This document shows, piece by piece, positions 45,801-57,341 of a stretch of 64,000 bases of DNA; the first letter of the stretch is position 1; every line of letters begins with the position of its first letter. The notes below the pieces were generated by a model. The model was not told the origin of the DNA. It ran no database searches and saw only the letters and a list, made by a program, of their open reading frames with translations. Source of the DNA: Bradysia coprophila (Eukaryota; Arthropoda; Insecta; Diptera; Sciaridae); assembly GCF_014529535.1 (NCBI RefSeq), contig NW_023503374.1, forward strand, positions 8,921,685 to 8,985,684, written 5' to 3'. The position numbers and the translations under genes are program-made.

Positions 45801-48800
45801 GTGAAAAACATTAGGACAACTACGTTTGTGTACGTATAGTACGTTACTATTAGTAACGTCAACATCGCTTGTGGAATAAATAGCAATTGAAAGGAGTAGA
45901 TTCAAATTGTTGGTATTTACAATTATTTTCCTATATGTGTATAAACTACGTAAACGATAGAACGCCGTCTATTTTAACCTAATGCCGACTTTGAAAAAAG
46001 TTTGATAATAATTCGACTTGCATGCATGCAAGAGATGAAAGTGAAAACTGACCACACCTACACATACTCAATTACGGAACGAGCGTTCATAGTATGTGCT
46101 TATTAAATGAAACAAAAGCACAAAAAACTTAGCTCAGGCTCAGGTCAGGCTTAGCAATTTTCTTTCTTAAAAAAAAAACTGGCAACCAGAAAAAAGTTCC
46201 GGGAATAGTCTCGTTGGCTGTATTTTAGGTTGCAAGTGTTTCTGACATGACTTCACTCAATTCGGATTCAACGGCCACAAGATTAAAACAAAAAGAAATT
46301 TTAAAACAACGACGTATTTCGTAGAATTGAACAAGGAATTGAATGACGAACTGAATTACTACGAACTCTTTGAATAGATGACCTCTTCAGAATTTTTTTT
46401 AAGAAGAATTAATAAAAAGTCGAACCGTGAAACTGAAGAATACGCTTTGACAACGTTCACTTTTCGTAGAACCATTACGCAGTAGAAATAAGAAAGTCTT
46501 TTGAACTAACGGACAACAAAACCTTTCACATCAAATTATTGTTGTGATGAATGAAAAATGATTGTGTGTACACGGTATGTACACATACATCCACGCACAG
46601 TTTAATTAAACAACATTCGTTTATTTATTGATTGCTTAAAAATAAACACGACAATACTTTAGTCTGTACGTACATTGTATACATAATCCAAGCAAATGCT
46701 CAAGTAAGTATACATCCAATTAGATTTACCTTCTTGGTATGTGAGACATGGAAGACAAATAACACTAATGCTCGCTTCAAATTAATCAATAAATTAGTAG
46801 ATTCACGACCGAAAAAACCCACATTCACAACCTTTCCCACTTTCTCGTCATTATTTAAAGCGGCTAATTTATCGGATAGGGTTTTAGAGGGCACATTTCT
46901 AACGACAATTACATTATTGGTGTATAATTCAATGTCAAATTAAAGTTAAGTTTGTGTAAATTTTCGATAGAAACTTTTCACTCATCATCCAACAAATTCA
47001 ATTACGGTCGTGACGTGACTGAAGACAATATATATTCTATCTATTATTGTATTCGCTATTAAATGAAAAAAAAAAACCCATCGTGTCGATATGTTTATTT
47101 ACAAATATAGGTGAATGTTATCGGATAATTTGTTGTTTCACAATATGTGTTGTACCGTACCGTATACTGTACATGTCATAAGTGGCTTGTTATTAGAAAC
47201 AATTTTCATAAATCGTATGATTCGTTTGATTATCATTAGTCGTATGTTTTTGTTGCACAGATAAATTCGTGATATCACAGCGAATCGATGGCACGATACA
47301 CAGCAATAACAAACTTTGGTTTTTGGTATTAATCAAGCCAATAAATGGCACGTTGTTTATGTGGACAAGGTGTACAATTACAATTACTAATGACACTACG
47401 AAGACCAGCTGCTTCTTTATTCAGTTTTATGAATTTGATGAGGCAAGAAAATAGGGTAAGAAAGACCGTAATTGTGTCAAGAGCAGCATGGATTTAACAT
47501 TAACATCTATATGCCACTATGTAATGGAATCTAACACGAATAACCTGTATAGACTTGACAGTGAAGCAAAATATTTGCACTCAGGGGAGGAAAAGCATCT
47601 ACAATAAAATACTCCCAATCTTTATTCGCCAAGGTATAAAGTTACGTGACAGTAGTGAAAAGTCATGGTAATAGATGTTGTATTACTTCGAAAGAAAACC
47701 TATGTGTCGAGTACTTCGAAGCTATATACTGTTGATGTGCTATATCCAGTAACCTTTCAGAAATGCTTAGCAGCTACTGATGAGTCATCTGCTTTATTAT
47801 ATTACAAAATGCTTGTCACAACTAAATAAGGAAACGTTAGATGATACTTATGAAACACAGTCATAGATCATTGTATCGCGATCCACTTGTCTTGTCATTT
47901 GTAAGAGGTTAAAAGCCATACTAATTCACAAAATTGATGTGACGTGATACGACATTACAACAATCATTTTTATTGAAAGACTATGGCCGTATGCGACATG
48001 TGACATTATAACCATGATTAAGTTCAATTGGAGTCACATGTCTTTAAGAACTGTTTGTATCTCTACTGCGCCTATGCAAAAATATGCCGTGAGAGTTGTT
48101 TACTGTATTTTAAATTGAATGCGTCATAGTGCCAGAATTGAGTTGGGGCTTATCCTAACCAATTGCGCTTGCAATCGACAGAAGCAAGACATTTGTCTGG
48201 ACACAAAATCGTAACTGTATTTTTCTATTTAAAACGAAAACGTTTATCAGGGAAAAAAAGGGACAATGAACTGTGGTGAATGATAAAAAGTCTAGTGATG
48301 CAATTCGTTAATGAAACAAAATACACGCACACAATAGCATACATTCATAAATTGAATACAAAAACAAAAAAACAACTTGCCAGCAAAATGATCTTTTTAA
48401 AATAGAATCGAAGATACGCACTTACCTTTATACTTTGGAACAAACATCTGTATATCCGACGGAATGTTTTGATAAAAATCTAATTCTCGAATATTTAACG
48501 GTTTGATGACCGTACTCTGATTCAACAGGAGCAAACGTGTGTGACCGCCAACCTGTAATCAAAAATAAATTCATTTTAGTATATACAAGCAACATAGCAT
48601 ACGGTGCCATGTATGCACTTATATAGAAATCACGAATGAGATTCCGAATTCTGATTTCGAAATCACCCAACTAATTTCCGTTATGTGATTTTAAATTAAA
48701 ATACTGTACTGTAGCACCTCTCGTCAGCTAACAAGCGAGCAGCTGATATTTTTAAAAATTGTTAAATTCGTTGATTTAAAACGAAATCAAAAAAATAAAT

Positions 48801-51800
48801 ATTTTAATGGCACAATCTAATGCCAACCGCTCATTGTCGTCATATTTGGCAGTAAGACGAGAAACCGAACCGAATAAAATTATTACAAGATTGAGCGGTC
48901 GACTCTCTGGAATTTCAACTCTGTGATTCAGTGCCAATAAAATTTCGCTATTTAAAGAATCAGAGAATGCTAAAAGCAACGCGGTATTTACATAAAACTG
49001 TTCACCGCAAGAGTGTATGATTGAAAATCCAAAACAAAATTAATTTTTATTTTTAAACAGGATACAAATTCTTCATAATTTTAGTGCTTATATATGTCGA
49101 AAGAAGCTATTTTCCGGTCGGCGCCTCAACACAAATAAATAATTTCGCAAAAATTCTTTTTTATAATGTAATATGCCAGTTCAAGGGGAACGATAAAATG
49201 ATTCAGTTGAACATTTTTATAATTCCCGTCTAGTTTGTCATCGAAGCGTTTTGTTTTCACTTGATGTGGTCGTGGTGCCATTAATTTTGTGTGCGATTTT
49301 TTTTCTGTAATATTTAAAGAGTACACGAATGCAAACTAGAGCACACGTGGATTAATTGTATATTCTCTGATATTTATTTGTAAGAGAGAATTAATGACAC
49401 GTCGAACAAAGTGCGTTCGGGTGATTTATTGGTTTCTTTTTTTTTTGAAAAGTAGGTCTGTACATTGATGACTGAAACAAAAAATAAACGTTCTTGGCAG
49501 CAAGTTCAATGAATGCATTGTGTATGCACTTCCTTGTATGAATTAATATGATGATGAGTACATTTTGGAAGCACCTTTCTGTCATTCATTTTTTTAGAAC
49601 TGTTTTCATATTTAAAAAAAAAATTATTCAAAAATAGCCATATAGCTCTCGCATAGCACCTGTTGTCGACAACAACGACAAAAATGAGCGATAACTCTAG
49701 CAAATGTTGCTTTATATAAGAAAAATGGATGATAAAACTAATGAAGTAGAAGATTTTGCAACAAACTTTGAACAAAAAAAAGGAACAGATCCGAAAGGTA
49801 TTTAATAATGAAGATAATGTTTGCCGTGTGCAACTTTCGGTGCAGAGAAAAGGGATTCCAGCTGAGTTATCGTTGCAAAACTGACTATTGATGTTGGCCT
49901 CGAGTTTAATGCAAGTTGCTTGTCTGGAATTGTTCGTTTTAGTTTGTCTATTTTCGAAAAAGTTCAACTAAAACTTTTACTTAATGAACCTGCAGTGCAT
50001 TTTTGCGAAAATAATGCTATTGATGCTATAAAGACATAAGTATTTAGGCCTTGTAGAATGTAGAGCAAAGTACAGCTACATTTACAATGAAAATGAGCGT
50101 TTATGTAACACTATCATATTTAACAGATTACGGTTTCCAATCAGATCACCAATTTCAAAGGTTTCCGACTTTAATATTTGTTAATCAAAACTGTGTAACT
50201 TCTGACCTTTCAGCCTTGAGTGTTTCTACACCAAAGAACCAAATAGAAAAATGTTTAGATTCACCCGAATACGACTTAGAAATTAGCAATTTATTTACAA
50301 ACATTCCATCGAAAATAAACAAACGACTGCAGGTTTTCGATTAGCTTTTTGTGCTAATTTGTCTGGGTATCGAGGCGTATATTAAACATTTTGTATCAAT
50401 TGATTAACAAAAAAGTGAATAAAAACCAAACAAAACAAAATTATTGTAAAATGCTGACACCCGTCTGATAACCAATACCATAAAGCTCCTGGCAAAGGTG
50501 ATATTGAAACGTTCAATTATTATTGCATCAGTAATCAGATGAAAAAAAAAATCGTAAAGAAAATATCGAAAACTGTATTGTTTGATTAAGAAACGGTAGC
50601 CGTTTTTGTTTTCATAAAATTTTGTTTGCAGAGAATTTTTGGAGCCCCAGATAGCTTGTCTCTGAAACTGCCGATAATCTTATTGTTTTCGTATAGCTCG
50701 GACGTCATTACTGGGAGATGCGGGAAATCAGAAACAAAACTACATTTTTTATTTACATCTTTAAAAAAAAATTCTATTTAAAATCGCTTGATAAGATTTT
50801 AGTGTAGACAATTGAGTCGTACAACTTTACTATTGCATCGAAAAATAGGTCAGCATCCTCTTAAATTTTTTGAGTAACAATAACTTATTAACCGTACGAA
50901 GAAACACCTTTGGATTTTTGGCTAAAACATGAAGAATCGATTTTTTTAACTGTGAAAATTCTATGTCTCCAGTTTCGTGGGTGATCACAATGTGAATGTG
51001 AGATACTCTCAGAGTTCTACAACAACCAAATACAAAGTATACAGTACAAGGTTCCAAAAATAACCAAATAAAATTGTACCAAGTCATACAAATCGAAACA
51101 CTCCGATCCGAAACATGTTTCGAAGACTCTGCAGAATTCTGCGAATCTTGGAGACAGTGATACCGTACATCAAATGCAATGGAAGCGAAGGGAAAATGAA
51201 TTTTGCCTGGTTTATGGTCCTCATAGACAGAGAACCTCGGCATTGCACGATATTTGTTTCTAAATTTGGTCACCCATGTCAAAAATGGACTAAAATATCA
51301 GTCGACACTGTCCAGAATCTGGAAATAATCTGCAATTCTGGAAAAATTGGTCACTTACATCAAATGCAATGGAGGCGAAACGAAATTTAATTTTGTCTGG
51401 TTTATGGTATACGTAGACAGAGGACCTGGGCATTGCACGATATTTATTCCAAAACAGGGTCACCCATAACAAAAATAGCGTGAAAAATGGGTAGATAAAC
51501 CGTCGTTACCGTGCAATATTGCACGGTATCGACTGATTTCAAACTAATATTTCGACTTATTTTTGTTATGGGTGACCCTGTTTTGGAATAAATATCGTGC
51601 AATGCCCAGGTCCTCTGTCTACGTATACCATAAACCAGACAAAATTAAATTTCGTTTCGCCTCCATTGCATTTGATGTAAGTGACCAATTTTTCCAGAAT
51701 TGCAGATTATTTCCAGATTCTGGACAGTGTCGACTGATATTTTAGTCCATTTTTGACATGGGTGACCAAATTTAGAAACAAATATCGTGCAATGCCGAGG

Positions 51801-52865
51801 TTCTCTGTCTATGAGGACCATAAACCAGGCAAAATTCATTTTCCCTTCGCTTCCATTGCATTTGATGTACGGTATCACTGTCTCCAAGATTCGCAGAATT
51901 CTGCAGAGTCTTCGAAACATGTTTCGGATCGGAGTGTTTCGATTTGTATGACTTGGTACAATTTTATTTGGTTATTTTTGGAACCTTGTACTGTATACTT
52001 TGTATTTGGTTGTTGTAGAACTCTGAGAGTATCTCACATTCACATTGTGATCACCCACGAAACTGGAGACATAGAATTTTCACAGTTAAAAAAATCGATT
52101 CTTCATGTTTTAGCCAAAAATCCAAAGGTGTTTCTTCGTACGGTTTAATAAGTTATTGTTACACAAAAAATTTAAGAGGATGCTGACCTATTTTTCGATG
52201 CAATAGTAAAGTTGTACGACTCAATTGTCTACACTAAAATCTGATCAAGCGATTTTAAATAGATTTTTTTTTTTAAAGATGTAAATAAAAAATGTAGTTT
52301 TGTTTCTGATTTCCCGCATCTCCCTGGGTACACTTGCAACACTAGAAATTTTCGCAAAGTACTTTCAAAAATGATAAAGATAGAGACCAAAGACTGATAG
52401 CAATTCTTTTGATAAGTTCGTGTGAACAATTTGATGGCACAAAACCGTACGATAAAATCACTCATTTATTTGGTGTAGTATCGCAGGTTATTTTTATTAA
52501 TCAATTCCGTACGTGCCAAAATTATAATTAGATTAAGTTCATTATCAATGGGACGAATGATTGAATTTGAATAGATTCGAGGGAAAATAAAACTCGATGT
52601 CCAGTTTCCCAAGCATTAGTCCCATCGAATATGTGTGGTGTTTTCATCTTACCTGATTGCTAAGTGGATGTAATGCAACTTCATCGTCATTTTCGTGATC
52701 CTCATGACTTAATGAACCAGTTCTCTGTTTAATCAATTCAGTTGCTCGACCGATTGACAACGTTTGATGTTGACTATGCTGATGATTGATTTGCAAATTT
52801 GGTACATGTTGGCATGTTGCACATTCTTTATCTCCCATGCCCCAATCGCCCAAGAAATATACCAT
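39806..52865 (-). CDS. Ip6k: Inositol hexakisphosphate kinase (six coding exons)
   Basis: Exons 52865-52653, 48552-48426, 43679-43559, 43074-42998, 41194-40813 and 40736-39806 join to 1851 nt, 616 residues. IP6 kinases phosphorylate inositol hexakisphosphate to the pyrophosphate IP7, in cytosol and nucleus, affecting phosphate sensing and energy metabolism. Signatures are [12 protein letters not shown] (72 on), the catalytic PCILDLKMG (194-202) followed by [12 protein letters not shown], the block [18 protein letters not shown] (308 on) and the C-terminal metal-binding [10 protein letters not shown] (about 557-566). About 240 residues rich in Ser, Asp and His lie between the last two; vertebrate enzymes are much shorter there, so this is probably a disordered insert. 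Two donors (after exons 3 and 4) read GTTGGT and GTTAGT, weak but required by frame. The first exon, with its CxxC-containing start [19 protein letters not shown], is less certain. Intron 1 is 4.1 kb and contains a foldback element. Confidence 0.88.
41195..48425 (-). other. Large introns of the IP6 kinase gene
   Basis: Apart from the small exons at 42998-43074 and 43559-43679, I see no gene, RNA or clear repeat. Open frames are short and AT-biased. Confidence 0.5.
48553..50710. other. Intron 1 of the IP6 kinase, part left of the foldback
   Basis: No gene seen. Positions about 49640-49800 carry a copy of the dispersed repeat also found near 1300-1480 and 6584-6720 (shared ACTAATGAAGTAGAAGATTT). 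Confidence 0.5.
50713..52324. mobile_element. Foldback element of 1.6 kb in the kinase intron
   Basis: Two arms of about 800 bp are near-perfect inverted copies meeting at about 51518. The ends read GGGAGATGCGGGAAATCAG and its complement. Each arm contains two tandem units of about 188 bp (starting CATCAAATGCAATGG at 51169 and 51357 on the left). The arms differ at scattered bases and in short indels, so this is not an assembly mirror. Open frames on both strands are mirror images of each other, which shows they are not genes. I could not fix a target duplication, and the family (Mutator-like or other) is open. Confidence 0.82.
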
Positions 52866-54871
52866 TACCTTCTACGCCAAACAATATAATTAGATTTCGG
52901 TTACAGTTTGTGAAACTAATACGCTCCCACGACGACAGAATGATGAGCCGATTTCGTGGAATTTTGGCGGTTTGTTAGTCACGTCTGAAATTAGAAAAGG
53001 AAAGGGAAATTTTATAAAAGTAATAATGTGAGAAATACTTAAGATCGAAGGGAAGGTTTTACCGGAGTACTTTGTCTATCTGTAATTTGTTGAAAGCATT
53101 AACACTTGTGTCTATTCGCCTCAATATTCAATTTTATCTACTCTAGCTCTTTCCTTTTATTGAGTAAAAGTTTACAAATTGCTTCAAGGTTAATTCAGGG
53201 TCGATTTTCAAAGTCGATGAAAGTTTAGTTATCAATGTGAGATTACAAACAGTACTCACAGAACTTACGGACTTGCTTCAAAGATTCAATTGTGCCAAAC
53301 GAGTTATGAACACCTCCAAAAAGCAATTACGCAATTTGTAAAATGTTGATTTTGGTTGTCAGTTTCGAGAGCTTCTTATCTTACCACAGCGATATGTTGT
53401 GGTTTTCTTTAAGCCACTTCCCAATGAATTATTTAGTAGTATACTCTACTGCGTATTAACTGCGTTCATGTGTATTATAATAGATACACACGACCTAGGA
53501 ATATGTTCAAACTGCATATATACATGAAGTCTGCTTGATTAATCTTCATTACTCACTGTAACGACTCCTACGCAAAAAATTATTCAAATCCCTCTCCTAA
53601 TGCATCGCAGAATCAATCAAAATAACATTTCACGATTGTTTGGCATCGATTTTTCATCATTTTCCACCTGAACCTAAACAAACGAAAACGAATATAATTC
53701 GTGGAAAACAAAAAACAAAAATTGCGAGTGGGCACACTTCAACCGACACAAACAAAAAAAAACTTTTTCTCGGAAGAGATCGTTAAATCTACGATAATAT
53801 TGATCTAATTAAAATTGACACAAATTTTAAAAACAATTTTTTTTTCTCTACACAAGGAGGTGTGGCTGCTCTGTTGCGTATTTTATGACCGTTGTGTATA
53901 CAATTTTTCATCTTATCTTCTTCTCGGCTTCATTATTAAGCTCGGCGTATTTATTTACTTTGGAAAAAAAATATTCTAGAATGCGGCTGTTCTTAATGCC
54001 TTTGCGTGTTTAGAAATTTATTCGGATGTTTGCGTAAAATTTTTCATGCAAATATTATTCATCCTTCAGTATCTATAAAACTTAAGCCAAAATATATAGA
54101 CGCACGAGAGAGAATGTACAAATTTTACGAATGTTTATGGATTCATTCAATTATCTATATTATATGGTGGTGTGATAAAGTTATAGAGACTCGTTCTTTT
54201 GTTGTGTATTGTTCACAAAGTATTGTGTTTACGCCAGTCCGAAGCATTATATGAAGTGGGAATTGGTGGAAATTCTTCGGAAAAAACATGAATGAAAATT
54301 GGAATTAATGGTTTCACAAATAAAAGAAAAAATTTCGTAAAAACTTATTATAATAAGTATAGTGGTGTTGGATGGGATGTGTGCCATACTTGCCACCGTT
54401 GCCAATTTGGTATTGTATGAAGAATCTCAGAATAAATAATAAATAATTTTCTTGTAATTGTTCTGTAGCGTTTCAAAAGGGATTCGAAATGTGACCAATA
54501 ATGTAGAAATGAATTTTGCAATAAATCATTCAGAGAACACGTATAGGGAGAGCTTAGAGAGAGATTTATAGAAATAATCGAATCCCATTAAAATCGAGAA
54601 TGTGAATTGCATTGCACATACGTATAAGCAATAGTTGAACAATGTAAGAAAAAAGCTCGAGTAACTTTTAGTCCGGGTGCTTGTGTAATTCCGCTTGCGT
54701 TTCGGTTTTCGATTTTTTTTGATATCGCATGTTGTTTGTGGTGAAAAAGTATAGAACTAAATTTTTTTCTGGGAAATGGAAAATCGATTTTCCGGCCGGA
54801 AAAGCCATTTGTATGAAAAACTGAAAAGTGGAATATCTCGCGATCCAGATGACTTTTTTGAGATTTTATTT
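52866..54871. other. Interval upstream of the IP6 kinase first coding exon
   Basis: No gene is supportable; open frames are below 85 codons. It should contain the kinase promoter and possibly a 5' untranslated exon. Confidence 0.45.
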
Positions 54872-54944
54872 TTGCGTTTGTTAGAGTGATTCAATGCTAA
54901 AATATTATAGAAGAAAGTTTTTTTTTGAAAAACAAAATGGCGAC

Positions 54945-55121
54945 TGTTCAGAATAATCTGAATGTTTTTTTCATGATAGTTGGTAGAGTCAACGACGTTC
55001 TTAAAGTCATGTAATCAATGCTTTGTACCGCTCTATTATTTTAGTTCGAAATATAACGTACAAACGAAAACACCGGTCTTTTTACTCGTGAAATAAATTT
55101 AGCCCATGTTTACCCTAGACA
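54945..55121 (+). repeat. 5' LTR of the Bel/Pao element
   Basis: 177 bp, identical by eye to 61622-61798. Carries the element promoter and polyadenylation signal (AATAAA at 55092-55097). Confidence 0.93.
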
Positions 55122-55433
55122 TTTGGGGGCTCAACCGGGATATCGTAATAGTATCGCGTTATAGTTGTGCGAGAAATCGACTGTTTTTTTTCATTATCGG
55201 AGTGTCGGTCAGTGAATTATTAAATTGCAAAAGTGAGAACAATCGCGCGTAAAGACAATGAAACTTTTGTAATTTCACAAAATTGTGTGCATAAACGAAA
55301 GTCGCTCGGTTTTGTTTTGATGCGTGTTTTATGGTTGAGAGAAACGTTTTTTGACGAAAGTTTAGTTGAAGAAGGCCTAACATAAGACAATTTCTTGTTT
55401 TCATTGACAATAAAAAACGTGCAAAAATAGACA

Positions 55434-56639
55434 ATGGCGTTGGCCACTAAAAGATCTGTGCTTAAATCGTCGATAATAAAGATTTCTAAGATCGCTAACG
55501 AAGTACCAGATGGCGCTGATGTATTTGAGCTTGAAAGCGCGTTTGACAGGTTAAACGAGTTGTTTACAAAATTCGAAGACGTTCACATGTCGATATTAGA
55601 AATAACTGGAAAGGAAAATTTAGATTTCGAAATTATCGAATACTCAGACACTGAGGCATTGGTGCTCGCTTCGAAAGCAAAGCTGAAACGAGCAATTAAG
55701 GCACTTCAACCTCAACAAGAGCCGCAACTTCCACCGCAAGGAGACAATTTAAATCAAAACAGAAATGATTTTTCTGGTCTAAGAGTTCCACGCATGGAAG
55801 TACCTGAATTTACCGGAAGTTATTTGGAGTGGCCGTCATTTCGAGATTTATTCTTATCGCTGGTTGGTAATAATCCTAAAGTACCGAACGTTCAGAAGTT
55901 ATCGTACTTAAAGACGATTGTTGTCGGTGAGACTTCGAAGTTGATAAAGAACATCAAAATAACGAACGACAATTACCAAGCCGCATGGGATCTTCTAGAA
56001 GGTCGCTTCGAAAACGACAGATTAGTAGTTCATGAGCTTCTGGAGAACATTTATTCAATTCCGAACGCTACTGGTAGCGCCGATGGCATCAAGTTGATTT
56101 TAGATACAACAATGGAATCGATCCGTGAGTTAAATAATTTGAATCGTCCGACGGCCGAATACAGCGATTGGCTGGTGTTCCTCATTGTGAAAAAGTTGGA
56201 TTCTTTATCCTTGGAAAAGTGGAACGAGCTAATAGGCGATGAACGAGCGGTAATTGAGTGGACAAAATTAGAAGAATTTTTGAATACTCGCTTCAGGATA
56301 CTAGAAGGAGGTGAACCAGACTCAAAACGAACACCATCCCATCAGAATTTAGCAAGGACATCGTGTCACGTATCAGAGAGTCACGCGAAGTCAGACAAGC
56401 GTGTTGAAAAGGCAAATGTCAAATGCTATTATTGCAAGGGAGGCCACAGAGCGAAGTCCTGTTTTACATTCAAGAAGAAGAATCCTCAAGAGCGACGAAA
56501 GATGGTAGAATCAGCAAATCTATGTGTGAATTGTCTTAGTCCAAGTCATAAGTTGAATGAATGTGCATCGACGCGCACCTGTTTCAAATGTGGGCTTCTT
56601 CATCATTCGCTTTTACATTTGGAGTCTGTCCCAGATTAG
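55434..56639 (+). CDS. Bel/Pao gag region, ended early by an insertion
   Basis: 401 residues up to a stop (56637-56639) that belongs to the inserted sequence, not to the element. The N-terminal two thirds correspond to the Bel/Pao gag (DUF1759-type) capsid region, including RVPRMEVPEFTGSYLEWPSF. C-terminal cysteine-rich clusters are nucleic-acid-binding knuckles: CYYCKGGHRAKSC, CVNCLSPSHKLNEC and CFKCGLLHHSLLH. The start ATG follows the LTR by about 310 bp of leader. Originally gag and pol were one frame; the frame on both sides of the insertion is the same. I describe the break only. Confidence 0.88.
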   Translation: MALATKRSVLKSSIIKISKIANEVPDGADVFELESAFDRLNELFTKFEDVHMSILEITGKENLDFEIIEYSDTEALVLASKAKLKRAIKALQPQQEPQLPPQGDNLNQNRNDFSGLRVPRMEVPEFTGSYLEWPSFRDLFLSLVGNNPKVPNVQKLSYLKTIVVGETSKLIKNIKITNDNYQAAWDLLEGRFENDRLVVHELLENIYSIPNATGSADGIKLILDTTMESIRELNNLNRPTAEYSDWLVFLIVKKLDSLSLEKWNELIGDERAVIEWTKLEEFLNTRFRILEGGEPDSKRTPSHQNLARTSCHVSESHAKSDKRVEKANVKCYYCKGGHRAKSCFTFKKKNPQERRKMVESANLCVNCLSPSHKLNECASTRTCFKCGLLHHSLLHLESVPD

Positions 56640-57328
56640 ATTAGATTAGATTAGATGGGAGGGTGTAAGCCCAGCACCTAAGCCTCAGATGGGCCTGTTG
56701 TGCTATTGTACAAGTCTCTTGATCATATGGACTGTGATTTTACATCATATCTCTCCCGACTTAGATTGTTCACAAATCGACCGTGTGTTAACGTCCCATA
56801 CGTTGTGAATTCTCCAAGCCGTGGGTGGTATGCGAATACCACAACCATCACTAATTGACCTGTACATTTTCCCAAAGATGGCGCTATCAACATTGTCATG
56901 TTGTAGCTCTTTCTACTATTGACATTATGTCGATATGGTTTCTTTTATGGAGAAAGCGAATGTTGGGTTTTTTGATATTTCCGACTTTGTTACGGTTACG
57001 GCTATTAGTTTTAGGTAATAGCAAGTGTCTAATCACCATAGGCCATGAGTTGCCTCTTCGTATAAATCGCCATGCCACCATGTGACTGAACTCGTTCTGG
57101 CGTTGCAGGTTGTAGCGTTTGAATGATTCGTATTTCGTCATATCCCTTGACATCCATACAACGTATCAATCAATAGATCTGTTAAACCTCGCGGTCATTT
57201 TGGAGTACAAGATAGTTTCTGTATCTTGGGATTGTACCACAGCAAATTTGTAAAAATTTGCTATGTGGTTTTGGGGTGTCAAATGAGAACCCGAAGCGTT
57301 TGTACCTTACCTGCACTAAAATTGACTC
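56634..57328 (-). mobile_element. Insertion with (GATTA)n end and 13-bp target duplication
   Basis: GGAGTCTGTCCCA occurs at 56621-56633 and again at 57329-57341, with 695 bp of foreign sequence after the first copy. The left end starts with GATTAGATTAGATTAGATTA, so on the minus strand the sequence ends in a short (TCTAA)n tail. A long variable duplication plus such a tail fits a 5'-truncated non-LTR retrotransposon or SINE in minus orientation. A minus-strand frame of 85 codons (56896-57153) has no domain I recognise. Inserted length plus duplication is 708 bp, a multiple of three. Confidence 0.8.
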
Positions 57329-57341
57329 GGAGTCTGTCCCA

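Noticed and set aside
50830..52148. Paired open frames of 60-150 codons on both strands
   Set aside because: They are mirror copies generated by the foldback arms and show no domain.
50713..52324. Assembly artefact as explanation for the palindrome
   Set aside because: The arms differ at several single bases (for example near 50790 and 52245, and near 50873 and 52162) and in small indels.
57258..57328. First part of the pol open frame
   Set aside because: These bases belong to the inserted sequence, so the frame extension and its ATG are not native to the retrotransposon.
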